Shown: positions 18,048-27,855, numbered from the stretch's first letter. The stretch is DNA of 46,490 bases from Bacteroidales bacterium (GCA_017455205.1 JAFTBM010000007.1:1-46490), one strand, 5' to 3'. Notes: a model not told the origin generated them from the letters alone. Numbers and translations: made by a program.

Positions 18048-18083
18048 AAGTTGCTGTTGTTTTTAGGTTGGGATATTGGTGCT

Positions 18084-20342
18084 TCAATGCACTATCACTT
18101 TGTATGGATGTCCGTCTACTACCACGATATAGATGCCTGCGGCTGCGGTTTCGGCCGTCAGGGCATCGGCTTTCGGCGTTGCCGCCACGGTTCTGCCTAT
18201 GCAGTCCACAACGGCGATGGGGACCTGCCGATTGGCCTTGACCCGAAGGGTGTGTCCCCGCACTTCGATGGTCGGCTTGGCAGCCTCAAGGGTGCGTATG
18301 CCCAATTGCTGCTGCTGGAAGACTGCTGTGTAGCGGACATTGGCCGTGGGATGGTAGCGGTAGGGATTGCTGCGGATGGTGTCGCCCTGCGAACTTAACC
18401 AGTAGAGGAAGACGTGGTCGGAATCGGCACTGGCCTGCAGGACGGCCACCGAGTCCTCGGCATAGAGGCCATCGCCCGAGGCTATGCAGCCTACGGGGAC
18501 AGCACTGCTGTCGGCCATAGCAGTGGCTGTGGCGACGGAGAAGCTTTGAGGCTCGCGCTCGGCGAATATGCCACGCAGCATCCACGTGTAGCGGTATTTG
18601 CCGCTGGTGTATTGCTTCCACTTTTGCCCCGAACGACACCACGAGCCATCGGCGTTGCCGCCGTAGGCTGTCCGCACTGCGGGTGTGCCGCCGCCGCGAT
18701 AGGAGAGGGTGAGCCACAGAGGCTGGTAGTTGTCTACATAGACTGCCGAGTCGAGCTCAACGGTTACCCAGTCCATCCGCGAGGGCTCGAAGAAGGCTTG
18801 GCTGTAGACCAGCGTGCTGGCATTGGCCGTGTCGCCACGATAGACCCGCAGCGTGTAGTCGCCCCCAGCATAGAGGTAGAGCCTTATTGCCCGCAGGCTT
18901 CGCTGCTGCTGCCGCAGGTGGGCGGGGATGCGGATGCCCCATTCGGCGATGTTGCCTACCGCCGAGTGGCGTATATCGCAGCTATAGCCGATGGTATCCA
19001 TCCCCGTGGGGAGGAAGAATGCGGTGTCGGCATAGTCGCCATTGACGGTGAAAATGTGCGGATTGCTGTTCACTCCGCTGCGCCAATGGTCGAAACGGTA
19101 GCCCGTAGCGGCCTCGGCCTGGAGGGTAACTTGGTCTTTATAAGTAGCGTAGCGTCCGCTTCCCGACACGCTCCCCTGCCTGCTGTCTGCCACCTGCACA
19201 TCCACTACCGACACATCCAGCCCGCGCGACTCGCCCGAGGGTTCTATGCCTACCACAGCCTCGTTGCTGAGGTTGAAGGTGTAGGTTGCATTGCCCCCCG
19301 TCCCTCCTCCCCCCGGGGCAAGGGCATCCAGTGCAAAGTAGCCATCGTAGGCTCCAGCCCAGCCCCAGTTGATGTGGAAGTAGCAGAGGTCGCCCACTTG
19401 GTTGTAGCCGTCGAGGACAAAAGCATGTCCACCGCTATTGTCGTAGCCAGCGTAGAGCACTGGGCGGCGGTGGTCAATCTCGCTTTTCATCAGTGCCTGC
19501 CAGCTCTCTTTGGTATAGTCTGTGCGGTAAACGCCTCGCAACGCTGGGCTGTAGCGGAAGTAAGCCTTAAGGGCGGTGGCTGCCGAAGGCCCCGACATCG
19601 CTACCTGCGCCCCACTGCTGCGAACCCCATAGTTCATTGACACCGAGACACCCACATGATACATCAACTGCGCCACAGATGCGTTCTGTGTGGCCGAGGT
19701 GCTGCCGTTGAGTTTGTCGGGCATCTGCTCCCACCAGTAGGCTGTGTCGAAATCAACCGAAAGCGTGCCTATCCCGCTGGCCGTATAGGTGTGGTTGCCG
19801 TGGCCTATGATGGGATGATTCCAATACTTCATCACCTGTGCCATCGCTGTGGCCACACATCCGGTTACCACCCTGCTGCTCGTGCCTGGCCAGACGGGAC
19901 AGCGCGAGTTGTAGTGCCCACCTTGGCTCCATTGCGTGGTCAGCAGTGGGCCAACGGTAGTCCCCTTGGCAGCTCCTTTGACGGGCATCCAAAGTGCTGC
20001 CACATCTTTCGATGCCACAGCCTCCGCCTCGCGCAACGAGGCCACCTCCGAGCGGTAGCCTCCAAGCCACGTGCTCACGTGTGCGGGCATGGCCAATGTG
20101 TCGAACGATTGCGTCAGCGAATAAGCCAGTACGGGCATCGTGCAATCGTCGGCTGATACTATCACAAACCCATTCCCCTCTGCCGGCGAGAAGACGTAGA
20201 CCTCGCTCCATGCCGCTGGCGTGATGTTCTCCACCTCACTGAAATACCGCTGCGCAATGGAAGCTGCCATCTCGGGAGGCACAGGCTTGGCACATACGCC
20301 CAGCGTCGCCATCAGCACCCACAGGACGATTGTTCTTTTCAT
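18084..20342 (-). CDS. C10-family cysteine peptidase with T9SS sorting domain
   Basis: 752 residues from the ATG at 20342. That start gives a clean signal peptide (MKRTIVLWVLMATLGVCA); an upstream in-frame ATG at 20426 would overlap the neighbouring gene and bury the signal. Residues about 20-110 are a Spi-type prodomain (ASIAQRYFSE, FVIVSADD, PVLAYS). The catalytic core is C10 (streptopain, interpain): C162 in TGCVATAMAQVMKYWNHP and H306 in GGHAFVLDGY, followed by FHINWGW. After the core come a divergent InlB-like repeat (FDHWRSGVNS), a jelly-roll-like region and a C-terminal Por-type sorting domain (IAVVDCIGRTVA, GIYIVVVDGHPYKVIVH). It is predicted to be secreted as a zymogen and held on the surface or released. 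Confidence 0.88.
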   Translation of the reverse strand: MKRTIVLWVLMATLGVCAKPVPPEMAASIAQRYFSEVENITPAAWSEVYVFSPAEGNGFVIVSADDCTMPVLAYSLTQSFDTLAMPAHVSTWLGGYRSEVASLREAEAVASKDVAALWMPVKGAAKGTTVGPLLTTQWSQGGHYNSRCPVWPGTSSRVVTGCVATAMAQVMKYWNHPIIGHGNHTYTASGIGTLSVDFDTAYWWEQMPDKLNGSTSATQNASVAQLMYHVGVSVSMNYGVRSSGAQVAMSGPSAATALKAYFRYSPALRGVYRTDYTKESWQALMKSEIDHRRPVLYAGYDNSGGHAFVLDGYNQVGDLCYFHINWGWAGAYDGYFALDALAPGGGGTGGNATYTFNLSNEAVVGIEPSGESRGLDVSVVDVQVADSRQGSVSGSGRYATYKDQVTLQAEAATGYRFDHWRSGVNSNPHIFTVNGDYADTAFFLPTGMDTIGYSCDIRHSAVGNIAEWGIRIPAHLRQQQRSLRAIRLYLYAGGDYTLRVYRGDTANASTLVYSQAFFEPSRMDWVTVELDSAVYVDNYQPLWLTLSYRGGGTPAVRTAYGGNADGSWCRSGQKWKQYTSGKYRYTWMLRGIFAEREPQSFSVATATAMADSSAVPVGCIASGDGLYAEDSVAVLQASADSDHVFLYWLSSQGDTIRSNPYRYHPTANVRYTAVFQQQQLGIRTLEAAKPTIEVRGHTLRVKANRQVPIAVVDCIGRTVAATPKADALTAETAAAGIYIVVVDGHPYKVIVH

Positions 20343-20422
20343 ACTTGATTCTGTTTTTTGCTGTGCCATTAGGAGTATTGCCAACCTTGGTATGAAAGCG
20401 GTATTATGGAGGGGATTTGGAA

Positions 20423-21613
20423 TCACTCCACCTTTTCAGCGACCAGACGGAAACCCACGGTGTTGTAGGCCGATGTGGGGCGACGACCTTCTCCGCGGAA
20501 GGAGGTTTTGCAACTGGTAGCATTGGCATACCACGAGCCACCCCGTATGGCATTTACGTTTTGCCCTTGTTCGGCGCCATTTTGAGCCACCTCTACGGTT
20601 GCGGTCCATTCCCAGCAATTGCCGCTCATATTGTAGCAGCCGCACCACGACACGCCTTCGGGGTAGGCATCAACGGCACAGGTATTACCTCCTGCCTCGT
20701 TTATTTGGGTGAAAATGTCGGTGTAGATAAATCCAAGGTAGTTGGTGTGGTCTACCCATCCAGAGACACCACCAGTGGGGCTGATGGATAGTATGTCGCC
20801 GATGCGGTCGCTTTCATTGTAGCGGGTAGAGTTTGGATTGTTGTATGTGGCCATGCGGTCGGGAGTGCGGAGCACCTCGGCTGCTACCACACCATTGTAG
20901 TTGAACTTGGAGGTCAGTGTGCCGTTCTGGTAGGAATTATCGGCACTGCTGCCCCAAGCGTAGTCGGTACGTCCGTCGCCTGCCGCAGCGTACTCCCACT
21001 CTGCACTTGTAGGCAGACGGAATGTCCACCCTTCTGTGTGCTGGCTGCGCCATGCACAATAGGCTTCAGCTTGATTGCATGAAACCCACAATACGGGATG
21101 ATTTTCGCGCCCAGCGGGTATGTTGCCGCCATCCCAATAGCGGGGAGCATCGACGCCAGTGGCATCGATGTACTCTTTCCACTGGGCGTTGGTGACGGCA
21201 TATTTCCCTATCCAATAGTCGGTGCTGATAGCCACTTCTTCACCGCCAGCAGCGTTGGTGGAGGTGGCCATGAAAGTATAGCGTCCGTTGGTTTGCAGGT
21301 GTATAAATCCCGCCAAGGTGTCGCCTGCATCATTACTGTCCTCTGCAAATAGGGCAGTGTAGGTTGCATCGTGGCTGACCACTATGTAACGTGGATTGTC
21401 GGTATTTTGGTCATCCCACTGGACAAAATGGTAGCCACTTCTGGCAGTAGCCGATATGGTAATGCGGTCGCCTTTCTGATAGGTGCCACTACCCGATACA
21501 ATGCCACGTTGTTCGTTGGCTGAACGGACAACGATGGTGTAGGAGGTTTCCTTCTGGCAAGCTGAAAGGAGAAGAAGCCACGCCGACAGCAATAGGAGGA
21601 ATGTCTTTCTCAT
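20423..21613 (-). CDS. SUMF1/FGE-type lipoprotein
   Basis: 396 residues. A lipoprotein signal with lipobox LLSACQ (cysteine 19) is followed by a divergent InlB-like beta repeat (residues about 27-90, FVQWDDQNTDN), then a formylglycine-generating-enzyme/SUMF1 lectin-like fold (about 110-394) with ISTDYWIGKYAVTNAQWKEYI, FRLPTSAEWEYAAAG, GNCWEWTATV, IRGGSWYANA and TVGFRLV. The active-site cysteine pair of true FGE is not evident after GGSW, so sulfatase activation is doubtful and a binding or structural role is more likely. It lies between atpG and the C10 peptidase on the same strand, 80 bases ahead of the peptidase start. No consensus promoter was found in the 126 bases before it. Confidence 0.82.
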   Translation of the reverse strand: MRKTFLLLLSAWLLLLSACQKETSYTIVVRSANEQRGIVSGSGTYQKGDRITISATARSGYHFVQWDDQNTDNPRYIVVSHDATYTALFAEDSNDAGDTLAGFIHLQTNGRYTFMATSTNAAGGEEVAISTDYWIGKYAVTNAQWKEYIDATGVDAPRYWDGGNIPAGRENHPVLWVSCNQAEAYCAWRSQHTEGWTFRLPTSAEWEYAAAGDGRTDYAWGSSADNSYQNGTLTSKFNYNGVVAAEVLRTPDRMATYNNPNSTRYNESDRIGDILSISPTGGVSGWVDHTNYLGFIYTDIFTQINEAGGNTCAVDAYPEGVSWCGCYNMSGNCWEWTATVEVAQNGAEQGQNVNAIRGGSWYANATSCKTSFRGEGRRPTSAYNTVGFRLVAEKVE

Positions 21614-21739
21614 ATTTTTGAATATGAATATGAATATTCTCGTTCACAAGCATTTGGTATAACACCTGTTTTACTTCACTTTGCTGTGCCTCCAAGAGCA
21701 TCCCTAACCTACTACCCCATGCAGACTCACCTGTCAGAC

Positions 21740-22612
21740 TCACCCTTTCAGTGCTTCTGAACCGCTGACTATCTCGATAATCTCGTTGGTGATGGATGCT
21801 TGACGAGCCTTGTTGTAGCTCAACTTCAAGTCCTTCAGCAGCTCTGTAGCATTGTCGGTGGCTTTCTGCATCGAGGTCATCCGTGCCCCATGTTCGGCTG
21901 CAAGCGAGTCAAGCACCATGCGGAAGAATGTGCTCCGCAAAGTCAGCGGCACCAACTCCTGCATTATTGCCACCTTGGACGGCTCATATATGTAGTCGTT
22001 GGCCATTGCTTTCGCCCCCTTACCCTCGGTTTTCTTTTCCTCTACTGGCAGAAACTGCTCGCAGGTGAGGATTTGCGACAGCGAGTTTTTGAACTGGTTG
22101 TAGATTATCTCCACATGGTCAGTCTTCTTGCCGACAAAGTCTTCCAACAGGCTATCGGCCAGTGTTGCCACTGCGTCGAAAGTCGGTGCGTCAAGCAACT
22201 CGTCGTGTGCCTCAAGCGTAAGGTCTTTCTGCCTTGCCAGCATCTCCGATGCCTTCTTGCCGATGGTTATCAGTTTGATGGTCGTGTGCTCGCCCCTCCA
22301 ATGCTCAATGCGCTGCTGTGCGAGTTTAAGCACGTTGCTGTTGAAGGCACCACAGAGTCCTTTGTTGCTGGTAATCACCACCAGCGTTACAGCCTGGACG
22401 ACCCGCTTTGCATGGTATGGCGTGCCGATACCATCGCCTGTATCAATGTCGGCCACAATCTCCCCAAGTTGTTCGGCATAGGGGCGCATTCCCACGATGG
22501 CATTCTGCGCACGGCGGAACTTAGCAGCCGAGACCATCTTCATGGCAGAGGTAATCTGCTGCGTCGAGCTAACCGAGGCTATGCGCGTGCGTACTTCTTT
22601 CAGATTGGCCAT
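21740..22612 (-). CDS. atpG: F-type ATP synthase gamma subunit
   Basis: 290 residues. The N-terminus (MANLKEVRTRIASVSSTQQITSAMKMVSAAKFRRAQ) and C-terminus (SLAAEHGARMTSMQKATDNA, LSYNKARQASITNEIIEIVSGSEAL) are the two conserved coiled-coil arms of the rotor shaft. GLCGAFNSNV is also typical. It is the last gene of the atpEFHAG series, six bases after atpA. An acidic/basic insertion near EEKKTEGKGAKAMANDYIYEP is common in Bacteroidetes. Confidence 0.95.
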   Translation of the reverse strand: MANLKEVRTRIASVSSTQQITSAMKMVSAAKFRRAQNAIVGMRPYAEQLGEIVADIDTGDGIGTPYHAKRVVQAVTLVVITSNKGLCGAFNSNVLKLAQQRIEHWRGEHTTIKLITIGKKASEMLARQKDLTLEAHDELLDAPTFDAVATLADSLLEDFVGKKTDHVEIIYNQFKNSLSQILTCEQFLPVEEKKTEGKGAKAMANDYIYEPSKVAIMQELVPLTLRSTFFRMVLDSLAAEHGARMTSMQKATDNATELLKDLKLSYNKARQASITNEIIEIVSGSEALKG

Positions 22613-22618
22613 GACTGG

Positions 22619-24196
22619 TTATTTGTAGCGTTCTGCAGTGTCGAGTGCGAGAGTCTTCATGGTGGCTAAATCGTCATCGTTCAGCTTACCAGCCTTGAGG
22701 TTGGCCAGTATCTCGGCATGTTGCTGCCTCATGAGGAAGAGAAACTCTTTCTCGAAGTCGCGCACCTTATCGACGGCCACTTTCTGAAGCAATCCGTTGG
22801 TACCGCAGAAGATGATGGCCACCTGCTCTTCCACTGGCATGGGGGTATATTGCGGCTGCTTGAGCACTTCCACGTTGCGCGCACCTTTGTCGAGCACTGC
22901 CTTTGTGGCGGCATCAAGGTCGCTACCGAACTTGGAGAATGCCTCCAACTCTCGGTACTGCGCCTGATCCATTTTCAGTGTACCAGCGATTTTCTTCATC
23001 GACTTTATCTGCGCCTTACCGCCCACGCGCGACACCGAGATACCTACGTTGATGGCCGGGCGCACACCGCTGTTGAACAAGTTAGTCTCGAGGAATATCT
23101 GCCCATCGGTGATGGAAATCACGTTGGTGGGGATATAGGCCGAGACGTCGCCTGCCTGCGTTTCGATGATGGGCAAAGCGGTCAGCGAGCCGCCACCTTT
23201 CACCATGCCTTTGAGCGACTCTGGCAGGTCGTTCATCTGCGCTGCTATCTGGTCGTTCTGGATGATGCGGGCGGCACGCTCAAGGAGGCGGCTGTGCAGA
23301 TAGAACACATCGCCAGGGTAGGCTTCGCGTCCCGGCGGGCGGCGCAGCAGCAACGAGACCTCGCGGTAGGCCACTGCTTGCTTGGACAGGTCGTCATAGA
23401 TCACCAATGCGTTGCGACCCGTGTCGCGGAAATACTCGCCGATGGCTGCTCCTGCAAATGGGGCGTAGAACTGCATGGCTGCTGGGTCGGATGCCGTTGC
23501 AGCCACTACGATGGTGTAGTCCATTGCACCCTTTTCCTCCAAGTTTTTCACCATGTTGGCCACTGTGGAGCCTTTCTGTCCGCAGGCCACATAGATGCAA
23601 TACACTGGGTCGCCTGCCTCATAGAAGCTGCGCTGGTTGATGATGGTGTCAATAGCAATGGCTGTCTTACCCGTCTGGCGGTCGCCGATGATAAGCTCGC
23701 GCTGCCCGCGACCGATGGGTATCATCGAGTCGATGGCCTTGATACCTGTCTGCAGCGGCTGCTCCACTGGCTGACGGTAGATGACACCAGGAGCCTTGCG
23801 CTCAATGGGCATATCGTAGAGCTTACCCTCAATCGGACCTTTACCGTCAATCGGTTGACCAATGGTGTTGATGACGCGCCCCAGCAGACCTTCGCCCACG
23901 GGCAACGAGGCGATGCGACGCGTACGCTTGACGGTGTCGCCCTCGTTGACGGTGCTCACCTCGCCCAGCATCACCACGCCCACATTGTCCTCTTCAAGGT
24001 TCTGCACGATGCCTTGGTCGCCAGTGTCGAACTCCACGAGCTCGCCGCTCTGCGCGTTGTTGAGGCCATAGACGCGAGCAATGCCATCGCCCACGGTCAG
24101 CACGGTGCCGACTTCCTCAAGCTCCACCTCCAAGTCCACCTCGGCCAGTTGCTTTTTCAGTATTGCCGATACCTCGGCTGGCTTTATATCTGACAT
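22619..24196 (-). CDS. atpA: F-type ATP synthase alpha subunit
   Basis: 525 residues from the ATG at 24196 ([10 protein letters not shown]). An upstream in-frame ATG at 24298 would lie inside atpH and adds a non-homologous tail. The beta-barrel, the nucleotide-binding domain with P-loop [11 protein letters not shown], the [29 protein letters not shown] segment and the arginine-finger region ISVSRVGG are all present. It is the non-catalytic nucleotide-binding subunit of F1. It begins four bases after atpH ends. Confidence 0.96.
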   Translation of the reverse strand: MSDIKPAEVSAILKKQLAEVDLEVELEEVGTVLTVGDGIARVYGLNNAQSGELVEFDTGDQGIVQNLEEDNVGVVMLGEVSTVNEGDTVKRTRRIASLPVGEGLLGRVINTIGQPIDGKGPIEGKLYDMPIERKAPGVIYRQPVEQPLQTGIKAIDSMIPIGRGQRELIIGDRQTGKTAIAIDTIINQRSFYEAGDPVYCIYVACGQKGSTVANMVKNLEEKGAMDYTIVVAATASDPAAMQFYAPFAGAAIGEYFRDTGRNALVIYDDLSKQAVAYREVSLLLRRPPGREAYPGDVFYLHSRLLERAARIIQNDQIAAQMNDLPESLKGMVKGGGSLTALPIIETQAGDVSAYIPTNVISITDGQIFLETNLFNSGVRPAINVGISVSRVGGKAQIKSMKKIAGTLKMDQAQYRELEAFSKFGSDLDAATKAVLDKGARNVEVLKQPQYTPMPVEEQVAIIFCGTNGLLQKVAVDKVRDFEKEFLFLMRQQHAEILANLKAGKLNDDDLATMKTLALDTAERYK

Positions 24197-24200
24197 ATCT

Positions 24201-24758
24201 TTATAATTTACTTTCGTATTCGTTTTTAGCAAACTCCATGCGAAGCTTGCGGAGCTTGGTGCGCAGGCGAGCGTCGTACATGTTGTGGTCGAACTCAAGC
24301 TTGAAACCGCCCACCATGTGGCTATCGGTCTGGTCGTTGAGTTCCACTTTCTTGCCAGTGTAGGCTTCCACTGCGGCCATCACGCCACGCCGAGCCTCTT
24401 CGTCCACTGGCTGGTGGGTTACCAGTTCGCTGAGCACTATGCCCCGTGCCTCGCGCCACAGCGTGAGGTAGGCTTCGCTGATGCCCCTCATGTGGACCGA
24501 CCTGCTTTTCCGCACCACAAAGTGCAGAAAGGCCATCGTCTCCTCGCTCACCTTGTTTTCGAACAGGCTCTGGACTATGCCCACTTTCCTTGCTGCAGGA
24601 ATGGTAGGATTGGCAAAAATCACCCCAAGCTCGTGGTTCTCCGCACAGACACTCCCCACCAAGCGCATGTCCTCGGCCACGCGGTCGCCTTGTCCGCGCT
24701 CTTCTGCCAGCATAAACAATGCTTTGGCGTAGTTGAGATTGATGCGATAGCTGTTCAT
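24201..24758 (-). CDS. atpH: F-type ATP synthase delta subunit
   Basis: 185 residues. The N-terminal helical domain ([17 protein letters not shown]) and the C-terminal segment ([41 protein letters not shown]) match the delta/OSCP family. It links F1 to the peripheral stalk. It sits one base after atpF and four before atpA, so translation is probably coupled. Confidence 0.93.
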   Translation of the reverse strand: MNSYRINLNYAKALFMLAEERGQGDRVAEDMRLVGSVCAENHELGVIFANPTIPAARKVGIVQSLFENKVSEETMAFLHFVVRKSRSVHMRGISEAYLTLWREARGIVLSELVTHQPVDEEARRGVMAAVEAYTGKKVELNDQTDSHMVGGFKLEFDHNMYDARLRTKLRKLRMEFAKNEYESKL

Positions 24759-24759
24759 G

Positions 24760-25260
24760 TTAATTCAGTTCCATCAAGTCAAGCTCTTTCCGAATGAGTT
24801 CGTCGGCCTGTGGCTTGTTGCTCAATTCGGCCCGCAGCAGCTTTTCGGCTATCTCGATGCTGAGGGTGGCTATCTGGTTTTTGAGCTCGGTCATTGCCTT
24901 GAGCTTCTCGTAGTTGATGTTCTCGCGGGCTGTCTCCACGATGCGGTCGGCCTCTTTGGTGGCCTCGGCACGTGCCTTGGCCACGATGTCCTCGCCAGCC
25001 ACTCGCGCCGTGCGCAGCATTTCGTCGCGTTCTATCTTGGCTTGGCGCATCAGCTCCTCGTTGTGCGCTACCAAGTGCTTCATTTCCTCACGCGCTTTGG
25101 CCGCCTCGCCCAGCGAATTGGCTATGGCCTCCTCGCGCGAGCGCAGCGACTTGAGCAGCATCGGCCACCCGAACTTAATCAGGATAAAGGCCAGTATGCC
25201 AAACGACACAAGCATCCACACAAACGTGCCTATGCCGGGATTTATCAGCGGATTGTTCAT
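24760..25260 (-). CDS. atpF: F-type ATP synthase b subunit
   Basis: 166 residues. One N-terminal membrane helix (TFVWMLVSFGILAFILIKFGWPML) is followed by a long charged amphipathic helix (SREEAIANSLGEAAKAREEM onward), the layout of the peripheral-stalk b subunit. Position between atpE and atpH confirms it. Confidence 0.94.
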   Translation of the reverse strand: MNNPLINPGIGTFVWMLVSFGILAFILIKFGWPMLLKSLRSREEAIANSLGEAAKAREEMKHLVAHNEELMRQAKIERDEMLRTARVAGEDIVAKARAEATKEADRIVETARENINYEKLKAMTELKNQIATLSIEIAEKLLRAELSNKPQADELIRKELDLMELN

Positions 25261-25323
25261 CTCTTGTCGTGCTTTTGTGGAAAGGGCCAGCCAATCGCTG
25301 GCCCATGAGGTTCGTGCGATGCT

Positions 25324-25581
25324 TTATTTCAGCACCACCAGCAGGCAGAGCACCACGGCGAAGAAGGCCACACCTTCCACCAGAGCCGCTGCGATGATCA
25401 TCGTCGAGCGGATGTCGCCACCGGCTTCGGGCTGGCGAGCCATGCCTTCCATAGCCCCCTGGCCAATCTTTCCGATGCCGATACCTGCACCCACGGTGGC
25501 CAGGCCGGCTCCCACTGCTGCTCCCAAGTAGCCCCATGCTATGTTGGCCACCGCTTGCAATGCAATCAATAGTGTTGTCAT
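25324..25581 (-). CDS. atpE: F-type ATP synthase c subunit
   Basis: 85 residues forming two membrane helices joined by the polar loop ARQPEAGG. The ion-binding carboxylate is the glutamate in ALVEGVAFF. The position that carries glutamine in sodium-binding c-rings aligns with isoleucine here, so a proton-driven ring is more likely (inference from alignment by eye). It is the first gene of the local cluster; its promoter is at 25629-25659, and atpB, which usually precedes it, is not upstream. Confidence 0.95.
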   Translation of the reverse strand: MTTLLIALQAVANIAWGYLGAAVGAGLATVGAGIGIGKIGQGAMEGMARQPEAGGDIRSTMIIAAALVEGVAFFAVVLCLLVVLK

Positions 25582-25628
25582 AATGTTTTATTGTTTTGTT
25601 TGACGTTTCGGCTTCCCGATTTCGGCTG

Positions 25629-25659
25629 CAAAGTTACCCATTTTTTCCGAATATGGCAA
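25629..25659 (-). promoter_or_regulatory. Bacteroidetes-type promoter for atpE-F-H-A-G
   Basis: On the minus strand TTG (25657-25659), a 20-base spacer and TAACTTTG (25629-25636). The atpE start codon is 48 bases beyond. Its place directly in front of atpE implies that this five-gene set is transcribed without atpB, atpC or atpD. Confidence 0.78.
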
Positions 25660-25933
25660 CAAAAAACTTTATTTTTTTGTCGCCCACACTCATCTGAAGC
25701 ATCCGCAACTCAAAAGTTGAATGATAGATAGCCTATTTTCTTCCGACGCCCACGGACGGCCCTCCACAGCCCTCTCCTACCCTTTCTGCATGGCATCGAA
25801 TGCCCACTCGGCCTCCATGCCACGGCTTCCTGCGGCCGTTTTCGCACCGCCCATAGTGTACCCTATTATGCACCCAGTGCAACCTGCCAGCAACTATCGC
25901 CGCGTCAAGGTCGACTTTCCTCCGTGGTTCCGC

Positions 25934-26010
25934 CGTGTGATGTCCGACCCGAGTCGGAGGTGACACGGACCTGACACGGAGTTGACACGGAGATGACACG
26001 GACCAAGTCC
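25934..26010 (-). repeat. Dispersed repeat family A, copy 2 (77 bp, inverted)
   Basis: Reverse complement of 7420-7496 with three mismatches in 77 positions. The central palindrome is TCCGACTCGGGTCGGA here, one base off perfect symmetry. It lies 34 bases beyond the stop codon of the GT9 gene. Confidence 0.9.
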
Positions 26011-26044
26011 CTACCCGATGTGCTTTTTTTGCGGGGTGTTTTCC

Positions 26045-27037
26045 TCACCCTTGGGCAAGGGTTTCCTCTATGCGTGCGAGGACGGCCTCGGGGGTGATGG
26101 CCTGCAGACAATGGTGGTCGCCGTAGCGGCATTTTCGGTTGCCGTAGGCCGAGCAGGGCTGGCAGGGGAGGTCGGCACAGAGAGCATTACCCCGAGCCTG
26201 CCCCAATCCGTAGAAGCCGAAATCGGGATGGGTAGCACCCCAGATGCTGACCACTGGCAGACCGATGGCCGAGGCGAAGTGCATGTTGGCCGAGTCCATG
26301 CTGACCATGAGCGAGAGATGCCGCATCACGTCCAGCTCCTCGTCGAATTTCAGTTTACCGGCCACCGAGACCACACGCGGGTAGAGCTGCGCCCAGTGGT
26401 CGAGCTTGTGAGCCTCATCTTTGCTTCCGAAGAGCACCACCCGATGTCCACGACCTGCGAGCATGGCTACCAGCCGTTCAGTGCGGTCGAGCGGCCATAT
26501 CTTGCCTTGGTGCTGCGCGAAGGGTGCGATGCCGATGGCACCTCCCTGCTCGCCATGGTATTCGCCTTCGGGCAGGAAGTGGCCTTCGGCGAGCCGTAGG
26601 CGGCGAAAGACATCGGCATAGCGTTCGCATTGCGGACGGCGTGGGCTGCGACTGTAGCCGTGCGTCATCAGCCATCGGCTCCAACGGCCTTTGCGGAGGC
26701 GGATGATGCGAAAATGCAGGTGGCACTTCAGCAGCTCGTCCAGGGCCAGCAGGCGTAGTGCCCGCCCGACACGATTTACCACGTGCATATCGGCCACGGC
26801 GTCAGCCCCTACGGCACGCAGCTGGCGGTAGATGGCACGGGCAGGCTGCTTCTTGCTGACCCCGATGAAGTCCAGGTTCCCTTTCCCACCGAAGAGTGGC
26901 GCGAGCATTGGCGGGGCGGCCACGGTGAAGTGCACTTCGGGATTGGCTTCGGCGAAGGCCAGCACCACTGGCGCCAGCAGAGCCACGTCGCCCAGGGCCG
27001 AGAGCCTCACCACCAGGATATGCTTTACCTTTGCCAC
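26045..27037 (-). CDS. Family 9 glycosyltransferase (heptosyltransferase-like)
   Basis: 330 residues from a GTG at 27037. That codon overlaps the TAG of the upstream DUF4254 gene (TAGTG) and is followed by KVKHILVVRLSALGDV, the canonical GT9 N-terminus. A longer open frame to 27229 adds only arginine/proline-rich sequence inside the neighbour and is rejected. Further GT9 signs are GAIGIAPFAQHQGKIWPLDRTERLVAML, VVLFGSKDE, LMVSMDSANMHFASAIGLPVVSIWGATHPDFGFY and the late cysteines PCQPCSAYGNRKCRYGDHHC. Likely adds a sugar (heptose-type ADP-sugar donor in the family) to a lipopolysaccharide core in the cytoplasm. Confidence 0.9.
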   Translation of the reverse strand: MAKVKHILVVRLSALGDVALLAPVVLAFAEANPEVHFTVAAPPMLAPLFGGKGNLDFIGVSKKQPARAIYRQLRAVGADAVADMHVVNRVGRALRLLALDELLKCHLHFRIIRLRKGRWSRWLMTHGYSRSPRRPQCERYADVFRRLRLAEGHFLPEGEYHGEQGGAIGIAPFAQHQGKIWPLDRTERLVAMLAGRGHRVVLFGSKDEAHKLDHWAQLYPRVVSVAGKLKFDEELDVMRHLSLMVSMDSANMHFASAIGLPVVSIWGATHPDFGFYGLGQARGNALCADLPCQPCSAYGNRKCRYGDHHCLQAITPEAVLARIEETLAQG

Positions 27038-27696
27038 TACTGGGGGGTTGAAGCCGAAGCTGGTGCCGCCCCGTAGAGCATCGGGTTGAGCGACGGGTCG
27101 TTGTACATCTTCATCTGCCTGTAGAGGCGCATTACGCGGCGGCCTGCAGCGAGGTCGTCGAGCAGCCAGTCGATGGCGTGGACGAGGTCGGTGCGTTGCA
27201 CCAGGAGCGTGTCGAGCTTCGCCTGGCAACGCTGGCGGTGCTGCTCATCGCCCCGCTGGGCTTCGATGCCGAAGTGATAGATTTTGAGGGCCAGGATGGA
27301 GAGTCGGTCGATGGCCCAGGCGGGGGTCTCGGTGTTGATACGAGCCTCTGGGAGTGGCTTCACCTGGCGGAAGCGAGCCATGAAGCGGTCGTCGATTTGC
27401 TCCACCAAGTCGGTTCTCCGCTGGTTGCTGGCATCGATTCGGCGCTTGAGCCGAAGGGCTTCCACTGGGTCTACGTCCGCTGGGCGGATGAGGTCTTCGA
27501 GGTGCCACTGCACAGTGTCCACCCAAGACTTCTCCCACAAGAGAACCTCCTCGGTGCCTTCGGCAAAGGGGTTTTGCAGGGGGGCATCCACCGAGTCGGC
27601 GATGTGGTAATCAATAATTTGCCTCTCAAAGAGGGCATACATTTGCTGTGTATTCATCATTGCCCCGATAACGGCGACTGGGTTCGAATATTGCAT
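27037..27696 (-). CDS. DUF4254 family protein
   Basis: 219 residues. Mostly helical and charged, with WEKSWVDTVQWHLEDLIR, RIDASNQRRTDLVEQIDDRF and INTETPAWAIDRLSILALKIYH, the signature of DUF4254, a Bacteroidetes family of unknown function that commonly sits next to GT9 genes. It overlaps the GT9 start by one base, so the two are translationally coupled and probably act in the same glycan step. An internal methionine (MMNTQQMY) 12 codons in is an alternative start. Confidence 0.85.
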   Translation of the reverse strand: MQYSNPVAVIGAMMNTQQMYALFERQIIDYHIADSVDAPLQNPFAEGTEEVLLWEKSWVDTVQWHLEDLIRPADVDPVEALRLKRRIDASNQRRTDLVEQIDDRFMARFRQVKPLPEARINTETPAWAIDRLSILALKIYHFGIEAQRGDEQHRQRCQAKLDTLLVQRTDLVHAIDWLLDDLAAGRRVMRLYRQMKMYNDPSLNPMLYGAAPASASTPQ

Positions 27697-27769
27697 CGCT
27701 TTCGATAAAAAAGAGATAGCAGGTGCAAAGACCTAACGATACCTTGCGAGAGGGGGTAGAGAAAAAATA

Positions 27770-27801
27770 TTTGGTAGGTCGCAAATTATTGTTTACCTTT
27801 G
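27770..27801 (+). promoter_or_regulatory. Bacteroidetes-type promoter for the GAPDH gene
   Basis: TTTG (27770-27773), a 20-base spacer and TACCTTTG (27794-27801). The GAPDH start codon is 54 bases after the -7 element. Confidence 0.8.
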
Positions 27802-27855
27802 TGGTTGATACGAACATAAGGTAATTCAACATAAATCAATCAAACACAAAACATT

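Larger units (their letters stand above)
25582..26044. other. Intergenic region upstream of atpE
   Basis: Contains the atp promoter (25629-25659) and, near the glycosyltransferase end, dispersed repeat family A copy 2 (25934-26010). A short plus-strand frame at 25721-25963 has no recognisable features and runs into the repeat; I do not treat it as a gene. The middle is otherwise featureless. Confidence 0.65.

Noticed and set aside
20343-20426. Upstream start for the C10 peptidase
   Set aside because: It would overlap the SUMF1 gene end and hide a clear signal peptide that begins at 20342.
20423-21613. SUMF1 lipoprotein as a second DGR target or sulfatase activator
   Set aside because: The FGE cysteine pair is not evident, no repeat of its C-terminus exists in the window, and there is no codon-style break.
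25721-25963. Plus-strand 80-codon frame between atpE and the GT9 gene
   Set aside because: No promoter, no recognisable sequence, and it runs into a dispersed repeat.
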